A stretch of 64,000 bases of DNA from Reticulascus tulasneorum (GCA_001557505.1 LSAX01000004.1:1674001-1738000), one strand, 5' to 3'. Shown: positions 47,709-59,276, numbered from the stretch's first letter. Made by a program: numbers and translations. The notes: generated from the letters alone by a model not told the origin.

Positions 47709-49328
47709 ATGGTTTTCGGCACGCTGTTCACTTACGAGGTGAGCAGAAAGATTGCCCCTTCTCGAGCTGTTGCTGCTGCTGCTTCGTTTGTGACTAACCC
47801 CTCCTGTCTGATCTCTTCAGAACAACCCCCGCACAACTGCCCTCAAGGCGGTCGCAAAGGCAAACAATGTTGACCTCGACGTGGTCAATGTCGATACCGC
47901 TAACCCGACTGTCGAGCACCTGAAGGCGAGCCCTCTCGGCAAGGTTCCCGCCTTCCTAGGCGAAGACGGCTTTCCTCTGTCCGAGTGCATCGCCATTGCC
48001 ATCTACTGTACGTCGAGTCACTTCAGCCTTGTTGTCTGTTGAACACCAACACTACCACCACCAACCACCAACCAGCCCTCCTCCCCCCAATATGATGAAC
48101 TAGACTATTATTATACAGTTATCCCTGTCTTAATCTCCTATGTGGATATTGTTCTACTTTCTGATATTCTCTCTATACCTCGTCTATCTGTTTCATACTC
48201 TTCTGTGAAGCCGGTACTGACCTTGCGTTCCAGTCACTTCGCAAAATGAGAAGACGACTCTCCTTGGTAAGACCAAACAGGAGTAAGTGTCCGAATTTTG
48301 AAGTGCCCTTAGACCCTACCGATTATGTGGCTAACAAGTCTAGTTATGCTTCTATCTTGAAATGGATGTCGTTCTTCAACCATGAGGTCCTCCCCCCCAT
48401 GGGTGCTTGGTACCGCCCTCTCCTCGGAAAGGACCCCTACAACAAGAAGGCCGTCGAGGACTCGTCCAAGATCGCACTGAAGGCTGTGGGTGCTGTCGAG
48501 ACACACTTGCTTCACAACACCTACCTTGTTGGCGAGCGAATCACCCTGGCCGATCTCTTCGCTGCAGGCATTATTGCTCGAGGATTCGAGTTCTTCTTCG
48601 ACACCAAGTGGAGACAGGATAACCCCAATGTCTCCCGATGGTATGACACCATCATCAACCAGTCCATCTGGACTGCTGTTGCAGGGGAGCAGAAGTACCT
48701 CGATACCCCTGCGCTGACCAACGTCGCACCAAAGAAGACCGACCAGCCAAAGAAGGAAGCCAAGCAGGCCGCCCCCAAGGCTGCTCCTAAGCCAGCTGCT
48801 AAGCCAGAGGCGGAAGAGGAAGATGCTCCCGCCGAGCCCAAGCCTAAGCATCCTCTTGATCTTCTTCCTAGAGCCACCTTCCCCCTCGATGAGTGGAAGC
48901 GACAGTACTCGAACCAGGAGACACCAGATGCCCTCAAGTGGTTCTGGGAGAACGTTAACTTCGAGGAGTACTCTCTGTGGAAGGTTGCCTACAAGTACAA
49001 TGATGAGCTCACTCTGACTTTCATGTCAAACAACCTCATCGGTGGCTTCAACAACCGTCTCGAGGGTTCCCGAAAGTACATCTTTGGATCAGCCTCGGTC
49101 TACGGAGAGAGCAACGACTCCGTCATTGAAGGCGCCTTCGTTATCCGAGGCCAGGAATATCTTCCTGCCTTCGATGTCGCTCCCGACTATGAGAGCTACG
49201 AATTCACTAAGCTTGACCACACCAAGCCAGAGGACAGAGAGTACGTCGAGTCTCAGTGGTCCTGGGACCGCCCTGTCACCGTCAACGGCAAGGAGTACAA
49301 GCACTCCGCTGGCAAGGTCTTCAAATAA
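47709..49328 (+). CDS. TEF4: Translation elongation factor 1B gamma
   Basis: The structural subunit of the eEF1B complex, which recharges eEF1A with GTP. Exons 47709-47738, 47821-48007, 48234-48282 and 48344-49328 give 416 residues. The N-terminal glutathione-transferase-like fold (about 1-215) includes SPLGKVPAFLGEDGFPLSECIAIA split across exons, and the alpha-helical half (ADLFAAGIIARGFEFFFD). A Lys/Pro/Ala/Glu-rich linker (about 220-255) leads to the EF1G domain (HPLDLLPRATFPLDEWKRQYSN, WSWDRPVTVNGKEYKHSAGKVFK, given in part). Codon use is strongly biased to C-ending codons, as expected for an abundant protein. Intron 2 is 226 bp, the longest in this gene and longer than most in the window. 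Confidence 0.97.
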
Positions 49329-49649
49329 ATTACTCGCCCTTGGAAGGTGATCGACGCTCATGGCTTATGGCGTTATGAAACGAGGTTACGACTAGGGGAA
49401 GGGGTAGACGAGGTTATGGCCCTAAGTCTGTCCTGTACGTAATGCCAGAATATGATAGCTTCGTCTCTAGGCTGGCAATGAATCAAGATGCCTGATCTAC
49501 GTAAGCCAGATGCTTATTTTTGTTTCGTTTGGTGATGTGATGCGGGGCTCTCTTGTTTGCCTCGATGCTTCGTAAGGGGGTATCTACTGCTAAAAATCAA
49601 TCATCTTTGCATGCTGCCACCGTAGCAAAACATGGTTGCTCAGCGGTGC
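49329..49649. other. Convergent 3' gap
   Basis: 321 bp between the stops of eEF1B-gamma and the FCP1-like gene; presumably both 3' UTRs. Nothing else seen. Confidence 0.5.
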
Positions 49650-50858
49650 TTAGTCCGATGCCAATGTGAAGTCTGCCTCAAGCCTGAAAGGATTTGTCCG
49701 CATGTAAGTGCTGACATCTGCCTGGTAGCACAATGCATTCAGGTAGTTGTGCACTTGAGGCACTATGTATCGAGCCTCGGCTAGGTCCCCGAAGAACTCC
49801 GGTATCTGTAGGAGATTGTGTGGTTCGCTCCTCGCCTTCTCAAGCGAGTCATCCACGAGCACAGTATTCGTCTGATCCCAGCGGCCCCCATTTGCGAAAT
49901 CTGGATGTGACCTCGCGATCTTGGGGTCACTCCACACTCTCGACAATCGTTTATAGCACTGCACTCTTAGCATGTAGTCCGCTGCTGACAGCCCGAACTT
50001 GTCTCGACCCCATATGGAGACGACGCGTTTCCGGTATGAGTTATCCTGGGAGCTGTCCAACAGAACGTTACACATATTGGCCACGTTCTCCGGCCGGGCA
50101 GACGACCAGATAACCACCTTGAAGGTATCAATGCAGTATTGTAAGAACCGCTTCGCATAGGGCCGCTCGACAAAGCCGCGCGGGTTTTTCCGGTTGGGTC
50201 GGAAGAGGAGGGTTCCGTTCAGATCCATCACAACCAGGATCTGGCGCGGTTGTGAGAGGGTGGACGGGGGGCGGCTGGAGCGGAGGAGGTAGTCAGCTGT
50301 CGGGGTTGGAACTCCACCGGAGGCCTTGCTGGGTTTGGTGATGGGTTCGCCTTTTGTTCGGGATGTCTTGACAACCAGCTGACCCTGCGGTTGGGATGGT
50401 CTGTGACAGAGTTGGTTAGCGACCACAGGGAGCGAGTGTTTGGGAGGAACCGACAAGGCATTCGGCCGACCGGCGACTGGTCCAGATCTCAGAACCATAG
50501 GGCTTTGCTGGAATGTTTGAAACGGTTCTGCACCGGGATTCAACACATTTTCCAGGCCTGGTATCGTTCGGTTACCCGCTTGGCCAAAGTTCCACGCGGC
50601 ATCTCGTCCAAGGGAAGCGCCTCCCGTCCCGTGTCCGTCTCGTTGTATAGGGACTTGCATCTTTGTCAAGAGATAGCCATATATGCCGGCGCTTTGGTGC
50701 AACGCGAATTCAGGCTCAGACAGACGATCAAGTTTCTTCGCCTGTATCCTGGTCGAGGGCTCGCCTTTGTAGCCGAGGCTTTGGTGACCCGCAGTTGAGA
50801 GCGCGCGGTTAATAGAACACGGTAGGAGCCCTGGAGCAACGGGCCTAATGCGGTGCAT
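49650..50858 (-). CDS. FCP1/NIF-domain HAD-family protein with altered active site
   Basis: A single-exon frame of 402 residues from ATG 50858 (the frame upstream reaches only a TTG). The C-terminal about 195 residues are an FCP1-homology HAD domain: motif I reads VVMDLNGTLL (D212, N214), motif II VVIWSSARPENV, motif III VLVDDSLEKA. In active members motif I is DxDGT; the second Asp, the general acid, is Asn here. That suggests weak or lost phosphatase activity, though a similar DLNGT form is, from memory, shared by other fungal members. The N-terminus (MHRIRPVAPGLLPCSINRAL) is basic and could be a mitochondrial leader, as in Tim50-type proteins, but no clear membrane segment follows. Residues 40-205 are low-complexity. 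A small intron ending near 50402 is conceivable but has no good donor. Confidence 0.88.
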   Translation of the reverse strand: MHRIRPVAPGLLPCSINRALSTAGHQSLGYKGEPSTRIQAKKLDRLSEPEFALHQSAGIYGYLLTKMQVPIQRDGHGTGGASLGRDAAWNFGQAGNRTIPGLENVLNPGAEPFQTFQQSPMVLRSGPVAGRPNALSVPPKHSLPVVANQLCHRPSQPQGQLVVKTSRTKGEPITKPSKASGGVPTPTADYLLRSSRPPSTLSQPRQILVVMDLNGTLLFRPNRKNPRGFVERPYAKRFLQYCIDTFKVVIWSSARPENVANMCNVLLDSSQDNSYRKRVVSIWGRDKFGLSAADYMLRVQCYKRLSRVWSDPKIARSHPDFANGGRWDQTNTVLVDDSLEKARSEPHNLLQIPEFFGDLAEARYIVPQVHNYLNALCYQADVSTYMRTNPFRLEADFTLASD

Positions 50859-51217
50859 GAGGTGAGAGTGAGACGTTGTTGGGGAGTCAGTCTGGCCGAA
50901 TTGCCCATATACTAGCAATGCTAACTCATCGGTGAAATTAGAGTGAGTTTGGGTCGTCCACGCTTGATGGTTTCTTGGTTCGAACTTCCCGCTGTGGAGT
51001 TATAAGTCAATAGAACTAAACATGGAATTTGGAATCGAAGTATGCTTATATCGATATTTGCGTTATCGATAACGATATGCACTTATCGGCTGTCCAAACT
51101 TCTCTGCCCCGCTAAAAAGTTTGGAGACTGGTCTCACTGAAAATGGTTGCTTAAAAGGTGATAACGGCTGTCTAATAGCAAGGCTTGCGCGAAACATTGG
51201 ACCATTCAACTGTGAGT
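50859..51217. promoter_or_regulatory. Divergent promoter, FCP1-like / RRP36
   Basis: 359 bp between two divergent start codons. The centre holds several ATCGAT/TTATCG elements including a perfect 14-bp palindrome, listed separately. Confidence 0.6.
51061..51074. promoter_or_regulatory. 14-bp perfect palindrome CGTTATCGATAACG
   Basis: A perfect palindrome at the centre of the FCP1-like/RRP36 promoter. It is flanked by ATATCGATAT at 51048-51057 (itself a 10-bp palindrome) and by another TTATCG at 51083-51088. The cluster looks like a binding site for a dimeric factor; which one is unknown. Confidence 0.6.
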
Positions 51218-52198
51218 ATGTTGTCAAACAAGCGGAAACTACCATTCACTGGTCTCGGACGGCGGGTTCGGCCTAGGAGAGAGGATGAACAGGATCCAGA
51301 ACTAGAGGAAAGTGAGAATGAGTCTGGAGATGATGAGGGTAACCTGGAGGGGCAGGAAAATGAGAGTGAGCAAGAAGAAATAAGAGATTCAGCAGTGAGT
51401 TAAGGATTGTGTCGTCATCAAAGCTGTTATCTAACATGTTGATAGTCTGATGCATCGCCTTCCCCGCCGCCTGAGAAATCACGGTTGGATGTCTCTGCCA
51501 TATCATTCGGAGCCCTCGCCCGAGCTCAAGCATCCATACCAACCTCTGGCCACCGGCGCAAAAAGGGAGACAAGGAGTCCCCAGAAGCGTCCAATGATGA
51601 TTCGGACCCTGACTCCAGGCGTAAGCCCATCAACAAAGGCAGACCGACCATCGAGAGCCGCACAAGCAAGCACGCCCCCACGGAAATGAGCAGCAAGCGA
51701 CAAGTCTCGCGCAAGCGTGAAGTAATCATCGTGCCGAAGATCCAGGCTCGCGATCCCAGGTTCGACCCTCTGAGCACCGGGGGCGGCCGCTTCGACGAAG
51801 CCAAGGCCCAGAAAGCGTACGCCTTCCTGGACGAGTACCGCGACGACGAGATGAAGCAGCTCAAGGACCAGATCAAGAAAACCAAGAATCCCGCAGCAAA
51901 GGAGACGCTGCAGCGTACGCTGATGTCAATGGCGTCCAAGAAGAAGTCGCGGGATCGCAAGGAGCACGAGCAGAAGATCATCGAGGAGCATCGGGCGAAG
52001 GAAAAGGAGCTAGTGAAGCAAGGGAAGAAGCCATTTTACTTGAAGAAGTCGGAACAGAAGAAGAGAGTGCTGCTGGACCAGTTTGCCGGCATGAAGAAGA
52101 AGCAGGTCGATCGCGCTATCGAGAGGAAACGCAAGAAGATTGCGGGGAAGGAAAAGAAGGAGCTGGGACAGTTGGAGAGGGTACGAAGTAGAGATTAA
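51218..52198 (+). CDS. RRP36: RRP36, rRNA biogenesis protein
   Basis: A nucleolar factor of the 90S pre-ribosome needed for early 35S pre-rRNA cuts. Exons 51218-51394 and 51446-52198 give 309 residues; intron 51 bp. The start at ATG 51218 (MLSNKRKLPF) is preferred over a TTG 33 bp upstream. An acidic Glu/Asp-rich region (about 22-57) is followed by SRLDVSAISFGALARAQ and the family signature KIQARDPRFDPLSTGG. Then comes a long Lys/Glu helical region (YAFLDEYRDDEMKQLKDQI) and a very basic end. All match the RRP36 layout. It converges on COQ8, with 169 bp between the stops. Confidence 0.95.
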
Positions 52199-52367
52199 AG
52201 TTATTATATACAGCACTCCAGTCTCTTCCTAATACATGGTATATCCCACCACCTTGTTTTTGTCTACGTGCGGATCCTAAAGTATACCACTCTCTTATAC
52301 AACCAAGCACAATTGATAATACAAAGCTAATACAGGGACTGTGCGCGGCTGCTAGAAAGGAAGATTC

Positions 52368-54557
52368 TCAGCCCGTCTTGAACCCATTCTTGATCAAGCT
52401 CTCCTCGAACATTTCGCGGCACCGCACTTTGCTGCAGAGCTTTGCGCAAAGCAAGAATGCACCGCTCAGTTTCCGATGCAAGCTGTATGTCTCTTCCGGT
52501 GGCGGTGCGAGCCGTTCTCGAAGCATGACGGGAATTAGAGCCTTGACGCGTTCTGTGATGGTCTGGTCTTCAAAGTCATAAACTTCAGGGGCTGAGGCTA
52601 AGAACGGTTCCGCCAGCGTCAAGACAGACTGGATGTGGGCATCGACCATGATCTTACTTTCGTGGCCCGTGAGATATCCAAGCTTCTCGGACAGGTCACG
52701 AACAGCATCCCGGTCAGTTCGAGATGCTGCTGCAAGCAGCTCCACGTATTGCGTCACAAACTGCTCCGGATATTCCCGTGAGGCTCCAAAGTCCAGAAGC
52801 TCCAACTTGTTGGTTTTCGCGTTATACAAGAAATTGGTCCAGTTGGGATCCGTCTGCATGAAATGGAACTCAGTGATCTCTCGGAGGCAGAGCCGCAAAA
52901 GCTGCGTGCCTATCCAGTCCTTCTGCTCCTGAGTGAAGGACTTCACACGAGTGACGCCTACGCCATCCATATAGTCCATCGTCAGGACCTGTTTGCCAGA
53001 TGCATGGGCGTATATGTTTGGAACAAGGAAGACATCTTCTTCGCCTGCCAGTAGCTCCTTGTATCTGCCGGCACAGATTGCCTCTCTTTCATAATCACAC
53101 TCCCATCCTAGTTCGGTGCGGGCGTTATCGATGGTCTTATTCAGATATAGACCCTTTGGGAGCAGTTTGGTTGCGTTCAGCAGTATGGCCAGATTGTCCA
53201 AATCGGAATTGATAGAGTCAGCAACGCCTGGAAACTGAATCTTAACTGCGACTCTTTTACCGCCGTCTTTCAATGTGGCTCGGTGAACCTGCCCTATTGA
53301 GGCAGCAGCCATTGGCTTCTCCTCGAAGTCTTCAAACAGATCTCGCCACTGAGGGCCAAGATTAGCCGCAAGCACTCGATCTCTTTGCCAGGAAGGCATG
53401 TAATCGGCACGGTCTTGAACCCTTTGTAGAACCTCTTGAATGGGTCCGGGAAGCATTTTCGAGTCCTGAAAGCTCATCATCTGCCCCAATTTCAAGGCAG
53501 CGCCTCTCATTCGAGACAATTTTGAGACCAGCCTCTCCATATTTCCAGCGCTCAGTAGAACCGAGCCTTCTCCAGTGCCGCCAACTGCACGATTGATGCT
53601 CTCGCTGACGGCTCCTCCTAGCATTCCTGCAGCAAGACCGCCATAGTTCCAAAGTCTACTTAGGCGAGTAGCTGGAACCTTGGATTCACGGAGGGTATAT
53701 ACCGTAGCAGAGGGTTCAGGCGGTAAGATTTCTGAGGAATTCTGAGCATGGAAGGTAGCTGACGGTGTGACTACTTGGCTTGGCCCGTCAACAGCTTTGT
53801 CAGTCCGGGGTATCTCGGTGGCTGGTGCTTCAGGAGCGACGGAGCCGCTTGTCGTAGCTTTGGCAGGTCTTGAATGGACGACAAAATCTGGTAGGCTGGT
53901 TGGAATTGCTTTCTCCCGCCGTGCTGGTCCCCCTAGCATACTGGAAGCGCGCTTTGTGTGGAACACGTCGACGTTAATGCCAGGAGGAACGTCATCGATC
54001 CCCTCAGCCACGGTTTCTCTAGACTTAGAAGCAGGTGATTCTAGGGTTCCTTCACGCTCTCGCCTCTGGATCTCCTCGACCTTTGCCCTTAAGAATGTGG
54101 CATCAGATGGTGGAGAGCTGCCGTTTTTCTCTTGCCGGAGATGAGAGAGCACCGAACCAGAGGTGGCCAGTATACCAGATTCATGGCCTGCCCCTGAGAC
54201 GGCAGCTTGTGGTGTACTATGGGGGACATGCGCCACTTGAGATGGCTGTCGAGCCTCCGATGTGGTGACTGGGACTGCTCTAAATTCGCCATCATTGCCG
54301 GATACTTTGTCGTTCTCAAGTCGTATGGAGTCTTCCGTCTCAGTGGTACCTGCTTCATTTTCGGAATGATTTTGCTCTTGACGAATGATTGTTGGGCGGC
54401 TTCTCAGGCTTGATGCCTTGTTGAAATTCTCAAGCTGGCGAGCTCTAAGAGCCACATGCCTCGCAGCTACAGACCGGGAGGCATTGAGCACTGCTGCCAA
54501 GTCAACAGCTATATCGGCGAACCTCATCGATACTGCAGAGAGTATACTATCTATCAT
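52368..54557 (-). CDS. COQ8: COQ8, atypical kinase/ATPase of coenzyme Q synthesis
   Basis: A mitochondrial ABC1/ADCK-family protein needed for assembly of the coenzyme Q complex. Single exon, 729 residues from ATG 54557; a second in-frame ATG lies ten codons in. UbiB-family motifs: KLGQ (356-359), the Ala-rich loop AAAS (417-420) that replaces the glycine loop, AVKIQ (437-441), ECDYEREA (about 486-493), QTDPNWTNF (568-576) and DFGAS (589-593). All are intact. The N-terminal half (about 55-285) is a long low-complexity Ser/Pro/Glu region, making it longer than the yeast protein (about 500 residues). A mitochondrial leader is plausible from the basic, Asp/Glu-poor 20-55 region but not clear-cut. 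Confidence 0.95.
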   Translation of the reverse strand: MIDSILSAVSMRFADIAVDLAAVLNASRSVAARHVALRARQLENFNKASSLRSRPTIIRQEQNHSENEAGTTETEDSIRLENDKVSGNDGEFRAVPVTTSEARQPSQVAHVPHSTPQAAVSGAGHESGILATSGSVLSHLRQEKNGSSPPSDATFLRAKVEEIQRREREGTLESPASKSRETVAEGIDDVPPGINVDVFHTKRASSMLGGPARREKAIPTSLPDFVVHSRPAKATTSGSVAPEAPATEIPRTDKAVDGPSQVVTPSATFHAQNSSEILPPEPSATVYTLRESKVPATRLSRLWNYGGLAAGMLGGAVSESINRAVGGTGEGSVLLSAGNMERLVSKLSRMRGAALKLGQMMSFQDSKMLPGPIQEVLQRVQDRADYMPSWQRDRVLAANLGPQWRDLFEDFEEKPMAAASIGQVHRATLKDGGKRVAVKIQFPGVADSINSDLDNLAILLNATKLLPKGLYLNKTIDNARTELGWECDYEREAICAGRYKELLAGEEDVFLVPNIYAHASGKQVLTMDYMDGVGVTRVKSFTQEQKDWIGTQLLRLCLREITEFHFMQTDPNWTNFLYNAKTNKLELLDFGASREYPEQFVTQYVELLAAASRTDRDAVRDLSEKLGYLTGHESKIMVDAHIQSVLTLAEPFLASAPEVYDFEDQTITERVKALIPVMLRERLAPPPEETYSLHRKLSGAFLLCAKLCSKVRCREMFEESLIKNGFKTG

Positions 54558-55347
54558 GCATGTCGATTGGGTTCTCCGAATCTGGTGTCCAAATGGTCAA
54601 TCAATCATTGGAGCGGGATGTCAAGATCATGACGATTCGCCGAAACCCTTGCATAAAATTATTTATGTAGCTAAAGGGGCGTTGGGAATTTGCACTGTGA
54701 TTCTAGAATTTGCTTCGCTGGGCGCCCTGAAGGACACACTTCTACAGCTTCAACCTCAAGAAACAACTTTAAGCATATTGTTCAGGAGACTGCAGAGATG
54801 AGAAATGGTCTACGAAATCTTCAACTCCACATCTAAGTGAAGGAAATCTAATTCAAGAGAGCATGCAGTTTGGTCTAACGCCACAATGGTATATCATTAC
54901 TATGGCAATACAAACGATGCTTCTCTGAATGTTCTCTCTGGGTTGTCTGACAAGAGATGACATTGAGGAGGTGAGAATATCTGTAAAGCCAGTGTATCCA
55001 AATGATCAATAAATAGAAGGTTAGCATGGAGAGCCACGGGCATCTACCATCTCAAAGCTACGAATCTGCATGTTGCCTCATTCGCCGAAGAGAACATCGA
55101 AGGCGGAGATTTGTGTCGAAAAACATACTATGATCCTTGTGTGCCAAGTCGTATATAATATGCTAAGTTTATGCGTTGTGGCGAGGGGAGCTGCTTCTCT
55201 TGTTGTATTCAACAGTGGCTGTAGTCATAAATGATGGAGACGATCCGGCTTGATTCTAGAGGGTACATGCACAAATGCATATGGGTTGATCGGCAGTCCG
55301 GGCTGATTGCTTCTTGGTATCTATTCTCGTTATCATAAGTTCATAGC
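54558..55347. other. Intergenic, COQ8 5' flank and ESS2 3' flank
   Basis: 790 bp, both neighbours on the minus strand. It holds the COQ8 promoter and the ESS2 3' UTR. No further gene seen. Confidence 0.5.
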
Positions 55348-56667
55348 TTAGCTTGGTCTCGATACGCTCTTCAGGAGCGATCCTCTTGCTCTCATAGGCG
55401 TCGCTTTGGCGGACGAGTTGCTTCCGGATCTTGGGCTGCCTATCTTGTTCCATAATCTCTGAGCCGCAGGAGTAAGGTCTCCTGTAACCCGTGGGCTACT
55501 AGGAAATTTCGGCACTGGCGTTCTCTCTAGTTTGCCGGTCAACCCATTCTTAGCAGATTCTCTCTTTGATTGAGCTGTACGCTCTACCAGGCGGTGATGT
55601 AAGCTCTCTCTTTTGCCCTGCTCCTGTAATTTGAATGGATTTGGAGTTGCGTCACCTGGGCCTAGATTGATGACCGTAAGAGGAGCAGTCTCAGCCTCGT
55701 CATCTTCATCGTCCACAAACGCATAACCATTCACCCTAGGAGTTTCCCCTCCCCCAATCGCAACTGAATCGAGATCACCGGCTCTAGGCTTTCCCGCAAC
55801 GGCATCCCTAACGGCAGACAGTGTCGGCGATGATGGCCGCTGGATGATCGTAGGTTGTGGTATCCTCGTGTTTTGGTAATTTATAGACTTCGGAGCTGCA
55901 AGAGAATTTGCCTGGGCCGCTTGAGCTGGGCTCTCAAATTCATCGTCTACTCCATCAGGCCCAAACATCAAGCTGTTCTTAGGGTCCGATATCCAGCTGT
56001 CCGGTCTTGCTGGTCTGGAATCGCTGTCTCTGATAGCCAGTCGATCTTTCTTGAAGCCATCATCCACCAGACTCATCGTCTGTGCCAGCCTTGCTTCTAC
56101 CTCCGCCTGCTTTATCATTTGCTTTGAAGGGAGCTTGTTGCCACGCCATAACCACGCGTACTTGTCAGCCTTCTTTTGATTCTGCTTATCCATAAGCTTG
56201 TAGAAGCTCTCGTTATCTTCGCTCGTGTATGTAGCCTGAAAACTCGCAAGGCTCATATTGGTGTCAATAGCAGGGATCCTCTCTTCCACGACCGTTGGAG
56301 CAATGGATGATGGTGTGTCAGCTCCATAAGCAGATGGTGTGCGGCCCCCGTCCTGAAATGCTACACGCCTGCTTCTCATGTGCCTCCCAGGTGTCATAAC
56401 ACGCTGAAGCCTTTGTCCAGCACTCGAGATCCAACCAGCATCCTTGGATTCTAGCGCATCGAGATATTCCTGCTGGGTTTCGGTCTCCAAGAGGCCGGGA
56501 AAGAAATCTCGCGCAATGATTTGTGATAAAGCGTCTGTGTAGGTATCCTCGTCTACTACTCTCTTCGGTCGCTTTATCTTCTTTGCTGCTGGCGGCGGCG
56601 GCATTAGGTCGGTGTCGGTCCGTTTGCGCACCAGCGCCCTAGACTTGCTCCTCGGGGATTCCATCAT
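55348..56667 (-). CDS. bis1: ESS2/DGCR14-family nuclear protein (Bis1-like)
   Basis: ESS2 proteins are spliceosome-associated nuclear factors; Bis1 is the fission-yeast member. The frame gives 439 residues from the paired ATG codons at 56667 (MMESPRSKSR). The frame remains open to another ATG at 56868, but the extra 67 residues are Cys/Pro-rich, unlike the family, so I left them out. Family landmarks: a basic start, then VVDEDTYTDALSQIIARDFF, YLDALESKD, LASFQATYTSEDNESFYKLM (given in part), KYAWLWRGNK, and RPDSWISDPKNSLMFGPDG. The C-terminus has DLTPAAQRLWNKIGSP, typical of the family's end, then a short basic tail. It is divergent from PP5. Confidence 0.92.
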   Translation of the reverse strand: MMESPRSKSRALVRKRTDTDLMPPPPAAKKIKRPKRVVDEDTYTDALSQIIARDFFPGLLETETQQEYLDALESKDAGWISSAGQRLQRVMTPGRHMRSRRVAFQDGGRTPSAYGADTPSSIAPTVVEERIPAIDTNMSLASFQATYTSEDNESFYKLMDKQNQKKADKYAWLWRGNKLPSKQMIKQAEVEARLAQTMSLVDDGFKKDRLAIRDSDSRPARPDSWISDPKNSLMFGPDGVDDEFESPAQAAQANSLAAPKSINYQNTRIPQPTIIQRPSSPTLSAVRDAVAGKPRAGDLDSVAIGGGETPRVNGYAFVDDEDDEAETAPLTVINLGPGDATPNPFKLQEQGKRESLHHRLVERTAQSKRESAKNGLTGKLERTPVPKFPSSPRVTGDLTPAAQRLWNKIGSPRSGSNSSAKATPMRARGSLLKSVSRPS

Positions 56668-57320
56668 GTAAATGATTCTCAAGATGCTATAAGGGAGGTA
56701 GTGTACGCAGCATATGTAACACCCAGTTTGTCTGTTGCGGTCGTCCCCTCGATTTGACCATCCCACAAGCGGTTTGGTGTTGGAGTGAGGGAGATGCCGT
56801 GGATCAGGATCGGGTTGGATAAGCGAGCGATAATATGGCAATGTAAAAGTCCACCTGCCTATAGGCATATGCAGGCAGCAGGCAAGGTTCTAAGAGGCTC
56901 GACCACATTCAGTGGCAAAATTTAGGCTGGGGTCCGGTCACCGGTGGAATGCCGGAAGTGGCAAGTTTAGGCGCTGTGACATTGTTACACAGCTCACTGA
57001 AGGCCGTTCAGCTACCCCCTATAGCGCCGCTTAAGGGCCGGTCCGATCATACCTTAGCGCAATGGAACTTCTTCCAGACCGACCTGTCCGCCAGTGGAAG
57101 TTTAGTTTAGTGACCTCACCTTGTCACCCCTCCGAATAGCCTCATCCCAAGTCAAAATTTTGCTATTGCCAACAATCAGGTAACGTGCGTAGCTTGGCGC
57201 ATAATTGACTACTTCTAGAGACAACGCTGTCTCCTCCCATTATCTCGACATATAGCGTACGTCTTGTATGCCCTTGAAGACCATCACCCCCCACACTAGG
57301 CGTCCCGAAACCTTGGGAAC
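56668..57320. promoter_or_regulatory. Divergent promoter region, ESS2 / PP5
   Basis: 653 bp between divergent starts. The left 200 bp are open in the ESS2 frame but are taken as 5' UTR. No other gene seen. Confidence 0.5.
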
Positions 57321-59100
57321 ATGGCTACCCCGGCAGAGCAAGCTGTAGCTCTGAAGAATGACGGCAACAAAGCTTTTGCTGCTCACGACTGGCCAACGGC
57401 TATTGACTTTTACACAAAAGCAATCGAGCTTGATGATCAGGAGCCGACATACTTTTCCAACCGAGCTCAGGTAAGCTCCGATCATACGCAGCAGCCTTGG
57501 ACTGCTTCGAGTGCTCGCGTGACTGACTCGATCCTGAAATGTACAGGCGAACATCAAGTCGGAGGCTTATGGATATGCTATCTCAGATGCCACAAAGGCG
57601 ATTGAGCTGAATCCCAAGTTCGTCAAGGTCTGTAGTCTATCCTTCCGAGTACGAGGCTGCCACTGACCAGATCCCCCCATCAGGCATACTTCCGCCGAGG
57701 ATTGGCTTATGCAGCCATACTCAAACCCAAAGACGCCCTCAAAGACTTCAAAGAATGTGCCAGGCTCGATCCCAACAGCAAGGATGTCAAGTTGAAACTG
57801 GAAGAATGCAAGAAGATCGTTCGAAAACACGACTTCTTTGCTGCCATTGAGATCGGTGACGAACCATCCGCTGCCGCAGGACTCGATGTCGATTCTATGG
57901 CGATTGAGTCGGATTATGATGGCGTTAAGCTTGGCAAGGAGATGACACAGGAGTTCATCGACGACATGACGGAGCGGTTTAAGATTGGCAAGAAGATTCC
58001 AAAGAAATACGTTTACCAAATCATTCTCGCAGTCAAGAAAATCGTCTACGAGGAAGCGACTATGGTTGAGATGGAGATACCTGAAGACGCAAAACTCACT
58101 GTATGCGGCGATACTCATGGTTTGCAATCTCCAACCCGAGTTTAATCAGAACGACTTGCTAACATCGTACCAGGCCAATATTTCGATCTCATGGAGCTAT
58201 TCAGACTCAATGGAGTGCCCAGCGAGAAACACTACTACCTCTTCAACGGCGATTTCGTTGATAGAGGCTCGTGGTCAACAGAGATTGCATTACTGCTGTA
58301 CGCGAACAAGTGGCTGCGACCAAAGTCGTTCTTCATCAATCGTGGCAACCACGAAACAGACGATATGAACCGCGTCTACGGCTTCGAAGGAGAATGCAAA
58401 GCTAAATATAACGAACGGTATGAAAACGAAACCCTAACCACGTTTTGTAACCCCGAAACTAACGCGGCCAAGCATCTTCAAGCTATTCTCGGAAAGCTTC
58501 TCGGCACTAGCTCTTGCGACTTTAATTGGTTCGAAGTACTTGGTTCTTCACGGTGGCCTATTCTCGGACGATAGTGTTACTCTGGATGACATCCGGAAAC
58601 TAGATAGGCACGCCCAGCGTCAACCAGGCCAAGCTGGTCTAATGATGGAGATGCTTTGGACGGATCCTCAGGATGAGCCTGGCCGTGGACCTAGCAAGCG
58701 TGGAGTTGGCCTGCAGTTTGGTCCTGATATCACGAAACGATTCTGCGAGAAGAACGGCCTCGATGCTGTCATTCGCAGCCATGAAGTGCGTATGGACGGC
58801 TACGAAGTACAGCACGATGGAAGGTGCATCACAGGTGCGTTAAATTCGATAGCCCCTTATGATTTCTAGTCCTAACGTCACCCAGTTTTCTCTGCACCTA
58901 GGTACTGCGATTCCACAGAGAATCGGGGCGCCTACATCAACATCGGTCCGGACTACAAACTGAACTATAAGCAATTTGACGCTGTTCCCCATCCTGACAT
59001 CAAACCAATGGTAAGATCCACGACCTTCTCTAGTGCGCACTTTCGCTAACAGCCACCCAAGGCATATGCCAACAGCTCACTCATGTCGTCTTTGATGTAG
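57321..59100 (+). CDS. PPT1: Serine/threonine protein phosphatase 5
   Basis: A TPR-containing phosphatase that binds Hsp90. Exons 57321-57470, 57547-57627, 57684-58119, 58174-58417, 58473-58834, 58886-59010 and 59062-59100 give 478 residues, the usual size. Three TPR units occupy about 1-115 (LKNDGNKAFAAHDWPTAIDF, ANIKSEAYGYAISDATKAIE, AYFRRGLAYAAILKPKDALK). The catalytic domain has GDTHG (219-223), GDFVDRG, RGNHE and SAPRYCDS, so both metals and the catalytic histidine are provided for. The last 39-nt exon restores the family's end AYANSSLMSSLM, the inhibitory C-terminal helix. All six introns have GT..AG ends. Confidence 0.97.
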
Positions 59101-59276
59101 TGATAATGCGTGGGCATGTATTCAAGATGGTAACCTAGCATTTGCATTCGTGCAGCAGCACTCTCGGCATGAGAAAGGCGTATACGGAACTAGGTTTTGG
59201 CGACAATAAAAACGGAGTTCTGTATGTATCATACCCGTATCTAGAGTAATGACGCTTTGGTTCTGCCACTAGGGCT

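Noticed and set aside
50403..50440. Possible small intron in the FCP1-like gene (CTAAC...CACAG)
   Set aside because: The branch site and acceptor look good but no acceptable GT donor lies upstream in a frame-preserving position.
56668..56868. N-terminal extension of ESS2 from ATG 56868
   Set aside because: The added 67 residues are Cys/Pro-rich and unlike the family start; the paired ATG at 56667 fits better.
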